Of a stretch of DNA of 64,000 bases, positions 9,500-20,085 are shown piece by piece. Source of the stretch: Symsagittifera roscoffensis (lineage: Eukaryota > Xenacoelomorpha > Acoela > Convolutidae); the NCBI RefSeq assembly GCF_963678635.1, contig NC_087069.1, positions 51,098,938-51,162,937 of the forward strand. The letters are read 5' to 3'. A program made the position numbers and the translations under genes. The notes under the pieces were generated by a model, which worked only from the letters and a program-made list of their open reading frames with translations, did not search any database and was not told where the DNA came from. Each line of letters starts with the position of its first letter. Position 1 is the stretch's first letter.

Positions 9500-10816
9500 C
9501 AAGTGAGGCAACTCACAGCCCCTTGAACCTATTTGAAAAAAAACCGCCTTTACTTGTCACTTTAGAAAATGCATTCACCCAAAAAATTGGACCTTCCTAC
9601 TCTCCTGATGGTCCTATGCTGGAGTTTGAAATACTCGGCGACAGAAATTATTTCATCTTCAACGTACTCGTTTGAAAGTAGTAGCACAATGGAACCGTGC
9701 TTCGAACGCATGCTACAGAGACAGCAAACAGAGATACGTCGAGCTTGTTAACAAACCTTTATCTTCATTATTTTTTGTGTGTAAACTGTCTCTGAATGGG
9801 GAGAAATTCTCAACTACCAACGCCAATTTTGCCCTTAAAAGCTTTGATGAGACCGAGTTTTCATCCGGAAAGGATGCCAAAAAAACATGGTTGGAGTGTC
9901 AAAGTTACTATTTTGAAGAAAACCCATCAGCTATTGACGGTGCTGGAAGGAGATTTGAGGATGTTACGGAGCGTAAAGGTCTCGTACCGTCCTCGAACGA
10001 GCTGAAGCTATTTGGTAAAATCACTTGCGAATTTTTGTCGTGTGACAAGCATCTACTTAGCGGTTTGACAGTTATATTGCCTCTTAGATGTTCTCCTAGC
10101 GTTTTTGTTGTCATATCTGAAGATGCAGCTAAACACTACAAGGTTCAAATAATCGAAGCTAATCTCTATGTCAGAAAGATGACTGTGACTGACTATGTTC
10201 TCTCATCAATAGAAAAATTTTAGTTGAAGAACCCGGTAATCTACAATTACATCGAAGTAGTACCAAAAACGTTTCTTGCAACTGCAGGAGTACAAAGCTG
10301 GCGACAAGAGGATGTTTTTACAAACGAACCTGTTCGAAGAATGATAGTAGCAATGAGCATAAAAGAAGCATATTTGGGTACAAATATGACAAACATTTTT
10401 CATTATCAGAAATTTGGGTTGAATGAGATCATTGTGTACAGAAACAGTCTACTCATTGCCGAAACTCCCATCTCAACATCAGACAGTAAAAGAAATTATT
10501 ACAAAACGCTTGAGGCCCTTGATTTTGTTTTGAACACTAGTCATGGAATCAGTCTCGCTAATTATGATAATCATTATATTATCGTTTTAGGTCTCACGTC
10601 TACCCAGTAGTCTTCAGACAATTTTATTCTTCATGAATTGACCAATTGCACTATTTCGGTCGAACTCAAATTTAACGCAGGTATCGGTATCAACGTCAAT
10701 TTATTTACGGGGGGCGTGCACCAACTGTTTATGTGCGTTCAGATAGAAAAATTACCAAAAATGATCTTATGACCTCAGTACGACATCGATTATCTTTATC
10801 ATCTAATAGAAATTAA
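9500..10816 (+). pseudogene. Polinton major capsid protein, near full-length relic (block 3)
   Basis: This is the most complete capsid copy. From 9672 a single frame runs for 183 codons to a TAG at 10221, then continues in the same frame for 128 codons to a second TAG at 10608, and carries on in frame to about 10700. A one-base shift then leads to the end at 10814-10816. Landmarks are KLSLNGEKFSTTNANFAL, YFEENPSAIDGAGRRFEDVT, FLSCDKHLLSGLTV, VQIIEANLYVRKMTVTD, YHYQKFGLNEIIVYRN-like text near 10400, and ELTNCTISVELKFNAG near 10637. These match the double-jelly-roll capsid family of Polintons (the uncharacterised transposon-derived F54H12.2 type). The N-terminal 170 bases are in other frames. 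Confidence 0.7.
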
Positions 10817-10849
10817 GAACCGTTGTAAGCGTTTAAAATATCGCATTAG

Positions 10850-11205
10850 AGGTTTTTTCCGGCAGATTTTGCATGCTCTTCAGTACTGAAAAACGATAAC
10901 ATCTTCATGATTATGAATGCTTCACTATCGGATTAACCTGGAACCCACTGGTTGCTTTTTGCTCAAGCTGGAAGACAGATATTCTTCGCAGATCTTCTAG
11001 ATAAAGGTTCTCTTATTATCCCCTCGTGTACAAGAATAAGCGACGTACAGTTCACGAGCTAAATCAACTGCTGATGACAAAACAAACACAGTCAGCTGAT
11101 TCAGTGTTATGTGGATTTTCTTGTAATTATAATGCTCATATTAAAAATACACTTAAATTTGTTGATCATGATTTGATAAGATTTGCAAAACATAGGTTAT
11201 TCTAA
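10850..11205 (+). pseudogene. Polinton cysteine protease (adenain-like) relic
   Basis: Just downstream of the capsid gene, one frame reads SLSD, a stop, then PGTHWLLFAQAGRQIFFADLLDKG (about 10923-11008). PGxHW with the following hydrophobic run is the catalytic His motif of the adenovirus-type maturation protease carried by Polintons. A second frame reads QTQSADSVLCGFSCNYNAH (about 11090-11148), the motif around the catalytic Cys. The region between is frameshifted. In the family this enzyme cleaves capsid precursors during maturation. Here it is plainly a relic. Confidence 0.62.
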
Positions 11206-11850
11206 TTTTTTTATTGGTGTTTTTTGTAAAATTTATAATTTCGTTTCTTTTTAATTTATTCATATTAACAACAGATTTTTTTTCTGCAAGTTTATGTGAA
11301 TCGCGAAAAATTTCATGTCAAAATCTTCGAAATATTAGGGCATGGCCATTTGGTTTAGCGGGCAATAGCTAACCCGGCGTTGCTCGTCGCTACGCTCCTC
11401 GGAACGCCTCCCGCTTGTGTAGTATGATTTGTTTTTGAAAGTACAAGAGAGCAAAAAATGCAATATTTAAAAATTGAATTTCTTCTCCAAGCTAAATTTA
11501 ACAAACAAACTGTTGGAATCAATTTCCATACAACCATAACCCCTTAAATAAATTTCGATTATTCTAGAAAACTCAGCAGCATTTTCACCATTCAAATTTT
11601 TAGTAAAGCGTTCAATTGTTACGTTAGTTGATTGCTTTGACCTAATTGAGCTATGTCATCCCTTTCCTGACCTCATTCTCATTAATAAAATTTTGATACT
11701 TTTCATTCTCTCAATTTCATTCTGTTAACTCAGTCATATTATTTTAACAAAACTTAAAACGTCTTGAAGACATGACTAGTCCTTTACAAATAATATCAGT
11801 GTCTGATCGAGAAAGAACAATTATCTATCAGACATGTACGAGAGAATCGA
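11206..11850. other. Non-coding AT-rich stretch
   Basis: No gene seen. A short GC-rich island at about 11370-11415 stands out but does not fold as a tRNA. Confidence 0.5.
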
Positions 11851-12424
11851 TTGCAGTCATCCATCAACAGAAAGAGAGAGAGAGTCTCTCCGTCTACAAT
11901 AACTCCGTTCAATGACTTGGCTTCCCGAAAAAACGACGGAAATCAGAACGCGAAATGGACTACAAAAAGTCACATATTGCTACCGAACTACCTCCTTGAT
12001 CACATCGATCTACTTCGACAGAACCGAAAGAGAATTTTCGAGAGCTGCACTATTCACGAGAGCTATCCATTGTACTGAGAAAAACGACACAACCTCGTTC
12101 GAGCAGTCTTCGAGAAAAAATCTATTCGCCTACGACTGCGAGTCCATGCCGTTGTATGAAAATCAGGAGGGATGTATTCGGGATTATGCAGAGCGTGAAG
12201 CGTACTGGGATAATTCGACGGCAATGTCTCCCGAGTCATTTGTTATGGGAGCAGTTTCAACTCCACAACAAACAATTTCCTGTTCGGCTGCTCGGATTTC
12301 ATCGACACAGAGTGCGGAGACAATTGATCTAGTGACCCCAGACTTTACTCGAGGAGACCATCCAACGTCAGCTTGCTATGCGCCAAAAAAAAAAAGTACA
12401 ACTTCGAGAGTTCTAATAACTTAA
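11851..12424 (+). CDS. Unrecognised ORFs upstream of the polymerase relic
   Basis: Two overlapping frames are open here. One runs 11851-12078 (75 codons). The other runs 11912-12424 (170 codons) and includes NLFAYDCESMPLYENQEG near 12117-12168, then Ser/Thr-rich sequence ending TTSRVLIT. I do not recognise either. The text FAYDCES could be read as a degenerate exonuclease I motif (D-x-E) of a family B polymerase, which would make this the lost N-terminus of the gene at 12530. The A-run at 12388-12397 sits inside the ORF and may mark a frame slip. It may also be an unrelated exon. Confidence 0.3.
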
Positions 12425-12768
12425 ACAAAGAAAAACTTTCTTTTTTTTTCAAATATTATTCCAGTTTTTTACAGTTTAATTTTTGTTTGATTTGATTTTT
12501 AAGTTGATTCAACATGATCGTGTGTTTTTTCTTTATCTCAGTTTTATCTAAGGTGCTTCGGATTGATGGATATGCGAGAACCGTTTTTCCGACAACGATC
12601 AACTGGTACTCAATCATTGTCATTACACCAACAAGTTCCTGGGTTGGGCACATAATGATAGTAACATTGATAGAAAAACAACGAATTACATCCCAGTAGT
12701 AGCTCATAAATTGTCAAATTATCACTTATACTTTATAATTAAAGCGCTGGCAAAAAACGATTGGGAAA

Positions 12769-12812
12769 ACATTTTTATCCCAAACACCCGCATTTTTATC
12801 CCAAACACCCGC
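12769..12812 (+). repeat. 21-bp tandem duplication inside the polymerase relic
   Basis: The 21-bp unit starting cATTTTTATCCCAAACACCC occurs twice head to tail. It equals seven codons (IFIPNTR), so it does not shift the frame. Confidence 0.8.
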
Positions 12813-13733
12813 ATCTGAAGAAATTTCTACATCCTTGATAATCTCAGTAAATATAAAAACATACACGGACAAAAACGGAAAATCAAAAAACTCTACAAAA
12901 ATCTGAGATTCATCGATTCGTATCGTTTCATGCTAGCGGCACTGGCAAAACTTGTCGATAAATTGCCCGACAAAAAGTTTTTTCTACTGGAGAAGTAATT
13001 TGAAAAACTCGGCCACTCCCCTGAAGAAGGGCATTACCCCTACTAATACTTCGATTAGTTCGAAAAATTCCAAGAAACTCGACTTTCCTCGCGAGCAATG
13101 AAGAAAAATAGTCTAACCGGAGGGGATGTGAGTGTTACAAGAACCGAGTACAATCTTGCCCTAAAAGTTTTCACCGAACTGAAGTGTTCGTTTGCTATCA
13201 ATTTAGAGGACTGGATTGCGCCTGCTACTTCACGACAAGTAAACTTTCCGGTGACGCCTTTCTAAAAATTTGTAGGCCCGAACTGAAACTCTTATAGGAC
13301 CGTGAGCATCTGGACCTTGTGCAGCGATTGATATGAGGTTTACGTGCGCCGATTTCCCAAAGCAAAAAATAAAAACCTCGACAATTTTTCGCCCGCAGAG
13401 CCATCAATCTACATCCTCAAACTTGATGCAAAAATATTGTACAGGGGATAATGAAACACTGCCCTTTGCCATTAAACAGTTTTTCAAGATGAAACAGTCT
13501 GGAAGACATTCTGCTTACCAGCGAAACCCTAGAGTGTTATTAAATAGTTAAAGTCATTTTGACCATACCCGACAAAGCTTCACGACGTTTTCGCTGATTA
13601 CTCCCTTACTACCTCTTGTGAAGTACTGGACATCGTTGCAATGAGCAACGAGCAAGTCGACGCGTTGGGAAAATGTGGAATCACCACACTACCAAAAGTG
13701 CCAAAGCTTCTACAGACCTTGCAACCCAAAGAT

Positions 13734-13955
13734 GATTATGTTTTGCATTACCTTACCCTAAAATTGTACCACGAGCTGGGAATGAAAATAACTCACCTCG
13801 GAAAAGTTCTTCAGTTCTTCAGTTCAGGCTTGCACCCTGAAGAAGATTATCTTTTGCATTACCTTACCCTAAAACTGTACCACGAGCTGGGAATGAAAAT
13901 AACTCACCCCGGAAAAGTTCTTCAGTTCCGCCAAAGTCACTAGTTGGCACCCTTT
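13734..13955 (+). repeat. 111-bp in-frame tandem duplication inside the polymerase relic
   Basis: The stretch beginning GATTATGTTTTGCATTACC at 13734 recurs at 13845 (GATTATCTTTTGCATTACC). The period is 111 bp, or 37 codons, and both copies encode LHYLTLKLYHELGMKITH. A few substitutions separate the copies. Confidence 0.85.
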
Positions 13956-14513
13956 GTAGACCTCAACACCCGCCTACGAAAAGCCGCGGTCATTAAAAAT
14001 ACCCTGAGAACTTTTAGAAGCTGCTAATTGTTAATTCAGCATTCGGTAAGACAATGGAGTCCAAGTTAGGAAAAAAGAAGCTGGAGATTGTGAGGAATGA
14101 GAGAGAACTTTTACAAAAAAGATCTGACTTCAAGGAAGAGCTTTCAAATTATTGACAATCAATTAGCCACAACCAGTTTTTCAGTAACAAATAAATTTGG
14201 AAATCCTATAATAGTTGGTGCGACCATTCTAGTCCTCGCCGAGCGTTTCAATTTTCAGTTTCATTATCAAAAAATGAAACCGAATCTAAACTTGGACTCT
14301 GATAGTTTTATTTTTGCATAAAAACTGACGACCTTTACCGAGACTTAGAGACATTAAAAGCTGATTTCGACTTTTCAAATTGTGATGAGGACCATTTCTT
14401 GTTCGAGCATACCAACAAAAAAGTTGTGCTGAAGTTCAAAGACGAGACTGGTGGGAAGCCGATCAGAGAATTCATCGACCTAAAACCGAAACTAAATTCG
14501 GTCATCCTTAATG

Positions 14514-14845
14514 GTAAATAGAAATTCCAAATTAAGTCACCCTTCCACCCCCATTCCTACCTTTTACAGAACAAAATTACCACCATCAATCTCCTGCCCC
14601 CCTTTATTTGTTGCATTAAACTATGGGTTTTTAGCTGATTTGAGCAACATCATACAATGCTGTCTAAACGTTTAATTATCTGACAACAAATTCCTTCTTT
14701 TTTCCTCTTTTTAATCATAATTTAGAATCTACTTCTCTTTTTGGTAAAATAAAGTAAAATTTGTTGGGTATAAACTGATTTGCTGAAGTGAAATGAAATT
14801 ATCCCCTGCGTTGTAGAAAAGAATCATAAATTTGCTTCTGTTTAG
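14514..14845 (+). other. Candidate spliceosomal intron in the polymerase relic
   Basis: The coding frame ...PKLNSVILN breaks at 14513 with GTAAAT and resumes after TTTGCTTCTGTTTAG at 14845. Removing 14514-14845 (332 bases) puts the upstream frame directly in register with GTPTLSAKGIKRSAQ downstream. Donor, pyrimidine-rich acceptor and phase all agree. The alternative is a chance insertion in a dead gene. Confidence 0.5.
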
Positions 14846-15180
14846 AAGGCACTCCAACATTGAGTGCCAAAGGAATAAAACGGAGTGCACAGAGAGAACT
14901 GGTCCACCAAACTTTCAGGGACACATTATTCACTGGGAAAACAATGAGAATGTACAACTATAATATAAATTCGAAAGGTCACACCAAAATGACAGTGAAA
15001 CAAAACAAACTTGCATTACCCTCATTTGACTCGAAACGTTTTCTCCTTTTCGACGGAATTTCGACAGTGTCCTTTGGCCATAAAGCCGCCGAAGAAAATG
15101 TATTTCTAGAAAATATTTACAAGGACACCAACTGGGCCAACTTTTACAATGAAACTGATAACAGTTCGCCCGAAGTTTGA

Positions 15181-15727
15181 CTTCCGGATTGGGGATTTTT
15201 ACAGCGGCTCTACTCAGAAACAGAGCTGCAAAGAAGAAGAAGCTTCTAGTAGCCGAGTTCGTGAACGTCTTCCTATAAATAATCCATTCACTTTATCTGA
15301 AGCTTTAGAAGAACGACCGTCTAAGAAACAACGCAAAGAAAACCCAGCCAAATATTTTCAGATGGTTTTTACTGTTCGTCTTTTTTATACTTCGACTTGT
15401 ACATGTTTTGGTTTTTACCAATTTACAACCAAAAAATATTCGTATTGGGCTCAATCACTGTTTAAACAAAAATAGCTTCTGGCAAATAAACTAGTTGACG
15501 CAAACCAAGTGTTAATTCAAACGAATGTGTGGAATCCTTTGGTTCGATTTCAATAACAACTTTTTAATAGCATGACAAACCTTCGACGAAAAGAAAGAAA
15601 ACCAGAAAATTATACCCACATGAAACTAGGACGGAAAAGGAAAGTTCAGGAATTAGGACGATTAACTTTTTTTATCGCGGGAAAAAGATGCGCTTTAAAA
15701 AGAATTAGAAGAAATTATTGTTTCGGG
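15181..15727. other. Downstream of polymerase; no clear gene
   Basis: An overlapping ORF (15149-15475, 108 codons) starts inside the polymerase end with MKLITVRPKFDFRIGDFYSG and has a Ser/Arg/Lys-rich middle (EEASSSRVRERLP). It could be the beginning of a next Polinton gene, but nothing is recognised. Confidence 0.3.
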
Positions 15728-15896
15728 TCCCGGTTGTTAAACTCCTAAGGAGGGGGCCTTTTACTTTAGGGGTGGGAACTAACGTTCATTTACAAAATCC
15801 TAGGACAGGGGTCCTCCAGAAAATTAAGGACCCCTTTCCTAGGATTTTGCCTTACGTGAGGACCCCCATTAGGAAAGACCCCCTTAGGATCCGGGA
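15728..15896. repeat. Nested inverted-repeat (foldback/MITE-like) element
   Basis: A central hairpin has 22-base arms at 15794-15815 and 15827-15848 that differ at one position (AAAATCCTAGGA...GGGGTCCT against its complement), around an 11-base loop. An outer pair, TCCCGG...CCTAAGG near 15728-15750 against CCTTAGGATCCGGGA near 15882-15896, encloses it. The whole is G/C-rich compared with its surroundings. The 65-codon ORF over it is accidental. Confidence 0.75.
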
Positions 15897-16325
15897 CACA
15901 ATACAATACTACTGAAATAGCAAATTCTGCAATTCAAAATCGCGAATTCTTAAAAGAACTGAGTGTCTAAAACTCTTAATAAAACAAACTATTTCCTACA
16001 TCAGGAAAAAATAATTTTCACTCAAGGGGGTATGTCATACTGCCACTGCAATAGCAGTAGTTGGATGATGTAACAATGACCTCCAGTGCTATTAATTATT
16101 TATTTTTAGATGTTTCCAAGGTCACAAGATCAGAGACATTGGTAAACTGCTGAGAGCTCAGAGTATGAACTGCTGCAATACTCTCAGTAGCTAATAAAAC
16201 AATTGGAGAAAACCATTAATTCAAGCCAAAAATGATACATTCAAGAATTACGAATTAGTTTTCAAACGCGATACCGTATAGGATATCACATATTGAAAGA
16301 ATCAAATTTTTGAAATCAAAAAAAT
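15897..16325. other. Non-coding AT-rich stretch
   Basis: Nothing recognised. Confidence 0.5.
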
Positions 16326-16329
16326 TTCA

Positions 16330-16735
16330 AAGATGATTAATTTTAAAATTAGAAATTTCAAATTATCAGACATTGATCAAGGCATATATAACATACAAAA
16401 AGAATATGATATTTTAGCCTGTTTGAAATTAAAGTTATCCAGAGAAACGGGAAAAAAAGAAAAAAACCAATTTTTGTGTATCCAGGACTACGTTATGCAG
16501 ACAAAAACTGAAATTTTGCATGCAATTTGGAAAATGCTTGTTTGAGTACAAAATTTGATTTGCTGTTGAAAAAAAAACATTGGGACAACTTGAATATTGT
16601 TTTTAGAGAATTTTCCAAACTTTTTCTTGTCGCCATCGAAAAAATGCTAGTCATACAGTTTTCACATTTGGAAATTGTATTGAAACCATTTTTCCCTAAA
16701 AAAAACAAAAACATAGTTTTTTTCATCACCAGGCT
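16330..16735 (+). repeat. Diverged single copy of the array-related dispersed repeat
   Basis: The order TTATCAGACATTGATCAA, then GTATCCAGGACTACGTTATG (about 16478), a long A-rich stretch, and ATCGAAAAAATGCTAG matches the non-coding half of each unit in the 34.4-48.2 kb array. It is considerably diverged and stands alone here. Confidence 0.65.
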
Positions 16736-18105
16736 ACGCAGGTTCAAAGGTAGGGGCTCATCAATTTTGCGGGTGGGTGGAAGTTCACTCACAAAATACC
16801 ATGATAAGGTTGATTCACGTTCTTATGGCCTAGAATTCTGCTGCACATGGGTGAGAACACCTTGTGCGCATCACAAACGGACACTTGCTGAAACAAAGAA
16901 GTATTATATTACGATTTTTTGTTCTGTTTATAATTCAGCTTGAAGTTCTGTTTTTTCTTTAGGTTGTGTTTTTGTCTGCGAGAAACTGTCTTCGACAATT
17001 TTGATTGCGGAGTAACCGTATTATGTGTGTTCATTTGTAAAGTAACTGTCTTGGGCGTCGTGAAGTTTAAGGTGAACGACCATGTTCCTGTAACTGCCTT
17101 CTATGTTTTTATATGCATCGTTAAAGTACAAAAAGGGAAAAAAATATCACACAACTTGTCAGCACACACAGTATAGGGTGCATCAGGATTGACCAACCAG
17201 AGCAAGTGGACAATAATTTTTTGATCCAACTTCTTTCGTTTCCGTGAAGAGGTTCGCCGCTTGAAACACTATTATTGGTATTTTTGTTTGAAGATAAAAA
17301 TCCTTGTCCAACACAACTAGAAATGCTGGCAATTAGATCTACAGAATTCCGAGGCAGTTAAAGGAGTTCCGAGGCAGTTAAAGGAAAGTGTTTTCTAAAA
17401 GAACTTTTGAAGTTTCAAGTTTTTTCTTGCTATAATTCAAAAAACTGTTTGATCTTTTATGCAAAACTAAAACTAAAAGCAGGTCTCTTGCGTAGTTGTG
17501 CTTTTCATATAATCTATCGCAGAGTTACAACAGAAGGCTTCGTCAAGACCAGTTTTTAAACGGTGCTAAATTTTTAATCTGATATTGTATTCCATTTGAT
17601 TTTGATATTTGCATTGGCATAATGTGAAAACTGCAGCAGTTATAAACAGTCTTAATGATTTTTATACACCGGTTCAACTAAATTTTGCAAGGTTTTATCG
17701 CCAGAATTACGAATGAATTTGAACTCAATACAAATAGATACTGAAGAATGATTCCTTGTTCGTTTTCTGTACTGCAAAATATCATATTAAAAAATTTGAT
17801 AAAATAAACCAAATTGGAATGAACGTTTTCCTTGTCTGCTTTCTTCGAGTTATCGAGGACAAAAAAATTGCCTATACTTTGCTAAGCTGGACTCAATGTA
17901 TTTCTGATTTAAATTGTTAAAAGACCAAGACTGCTCGTATCAGGGCAAATCCCTGAATGTTCCGACTGCCTTTTAAGTTTTATGGAGCAGTAATAACATT
18001 TAAAAAACAATTGTAAAAAAAAGAAAAAAAAAGTTTCTAAAAGTTTAATATTTTTTAAATAAAAATCATCCCTTCACAAGTCTTATAAAGTACAAAAAGA
18101 TAGAT
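16736..18105. other. Non-coding AT-rich stretch with a 20-bp tandem repeat
   Basis: No gene is supported. At about 17346-17385 the 20-base unit TTCCGAGGCAGTTAAAGGAG is present twice. Confidence 0.5.
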
Positions 18106-18109
18106 TCCG

Positions 18110-20085
18110 CTCCTTGTCACAAATCAATTAAGGCGAATAAGCTTCTTTAAACGAATTTGGAACAATTTTTAACAGGGATTAATTCTCCGCTATCGCGCGT
18201 AATTATCTCAAATTGTCCTAAGTGGCTACGATTAAAGCCCGGTAACTCTACGAAAAATGATCACAAGTGAAATATCTTTTCTTGTTCTCAGGACAACAAA
18301 TATCGCTGAATGATTTTCAAAAAACTCCGTCAAAAATGGCTAGTTAAAAAGACGAATATTGCCTGGAGAAAAAAAAACAAACCCGAGCACAAATATTCTG
18401 TTACTTTGGTATCGAAAGTCTGGAACAAAAACTGGTTTGAAACAATCTCAATTGAAGAGAAAAATATTATGTATATCATGTTTTTTTGGCTATAGAAAAC
18501 CAAGTTTTTCATCAATTGATTACGTCGTTTGGTTGTTTTTCCTTATATATTTTTTTTCTTCACATACTTTAACTTTCCATCCTTATCAAAAAATGAATCT
18601 TTTTCTCGTTGAGTTAACTTTAAGAAAAACATATCAGACAAAAAAGTTTAAGATAGTTTGATGATAGTCTTTTTTATGTCATGTTGAGTTTTGAGTTATT
18701 TGATAAAGAAAACAGTTTGCTGCTCTCAAAAAACGATAAAGGATACATCATTTGGTAAAAGATAGAAACTGCTATTCTCAAAACAAAATTATTATTACCA
18801 GGCCAAATTGTGTACTGCATTAGTGCATAACTTGGGGTTTGTAGGTTTATGGAATCTGAAGACAAGTCACTAAACATATTAAATGTTTGTTGGAAAATTC
18901 AAAGATAACGAAAGATTAAGGAAAAAAAGAGAGCGTCCTTGATGCGAATCCGATTGCAATTCTTAAAATACACTTGGCCTCGTATTACAGTTTTGGCCTC
19001 GTAAAGAATAAGAACTATCGTGAAAATGATACAACGAATTTTTTTAAACTCGTGCATCGAATTCGAGTATTGGACTTTTAATCAATTCTTGATACAAATC
19101 AATCATGGCAAACAAGCTTCGTTCATCAAATGTGGAACGATTTCTAACACGGATTAACTCTTCGCTTACGAGTTAATATTGCGAAACATATCGCGCGTTA
19201 ATTGTCCCAAAATGGCTAGAATGACAATTTTAGACCCCCGTTACTTTACGAAAAATGATCAAGGGTAAAATATCTTTTCAAATTTCAACAAACAAACAAG
19301 CTCAGGACAGCAATACTTTTTTGAATTATATTTAAAAATTCCGTCAAAAATGGTTAATTAAAAGGTAGAAGTTTGTCTGAAGAAACAAAACCCACCCCGA
19401 GCAAAAATATTTCGTTACTTTGGTATCGAAATTCGGAACAAAAAGCGGTTTGAAACAATCTCAATTAAAGAGACACATGTTCTTCGTAACAAATTTTTTC
19501 TAACTATAAAACCTAAGTTTTTCACCAATTGATTACGTCGTTTGGTAGTTTGCCTTACTTAATTTTTTCTTCACATACTTTAACTTTCCATCGTTATCAA
19601 AAATTTTAACAATGAATCGTTTTTTTTTCTCGTTGAGTTAACTTTAAGAAAAGCACTTCAGAAAAAAAAGTGTTGCATAGTTTGAGAAAAGTCTTTTTAA
19701 GTCATATTGAGTTTTAGGTTATTTGATAAAGAATAGAAATTGCTGCTCTCAAAAACCGATAAAGGATACAGCATTTGATAGAAGATGGAAATTGCTATTC
19801 TCAAAAACATTTGTGTACTGCATAAGCGCACAAATTAGGGTTTGTAGGTTTATGGAATCTAAAGACAAGTCACTAAACATGTTAAAAGTTTGTTGGAAAA
19901 TTCAAAGATAACGAAGGGTTAAGTGAAACAAAGTATCGTCCTTGATGCGAATCCGATTGCAATTCACAATATACACTTGGCCTGGTAATACAGGTTCGGC
20001 TTCGTAAAGAAAAAAATATCGTGAAAAAGATACAACAGATTTTTTTTAGTCGAGTATCAATTTCGAGTATCCGGCTTTTGCTCAT
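18110..20085 (+). repeat. Diverged tandem duplication, two copies of about 1 kb
   Basis: Copy 1 is about 18110-19090 and copy 2 about 19095-20085. Shared landmarks in the same order include ATCGCGCG, TACGAAAAATGATCA, TTTGGTATCGAAA, TTGATTACGTCGTTTGGT, GTTTATGGAATCT(G/A)AAGACAAG, GCGAATCCGATTGCAATTC and a final TTCGAGTAT. Substitutions and indels are scattered, so the duplication is old. No shared long reading frame survives, so I take it as non-coding. Confidence 0.75.

Larger units (their letters stand above)
12530..15180 (+). pseudogene. Polinton protein-primed family B DNA polymerase relic
   Basis: This is a long relic of the protein-primed DNA polymerase of Polintons. Pieces in order: NHCHYTNKFLGWAHNDSN and YIPVVAHKLSNYHLYFIIKAL (exonuclease II region, about 12615-12750, with the expected Asn and Asp changed to Lys and His); LRFIDSYRFMLAALAKLVDK (12901-12960); FEKFQETRLSSR; LSGDAFLKICRPELKLL (about 13244-13295); LPKVPKLLQTL and LTLKLYHELGMKITH (13690-13800); SAFGKTMESK (about 14036-14065); SFQIIDNQLATTSFSVTN; LDSDSF (about 14290-14307), the palm motif C with both Asp kept; KKVVLKFKDETGGKPIREF (about 14419-14475); and a clean C-terminal ORF 14860-15180 with KGIKRSAQRELVHQTFRDTL. 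Stops, frameshifts and in-frame duplications break it. Confidence 0.75.

Noticed and set aside
11340-11420. Short GC-rich patch as a tRNA gene
   Set aside because: No cloverleaf with acceptor, anticodon and T arms could be built; no B-box.
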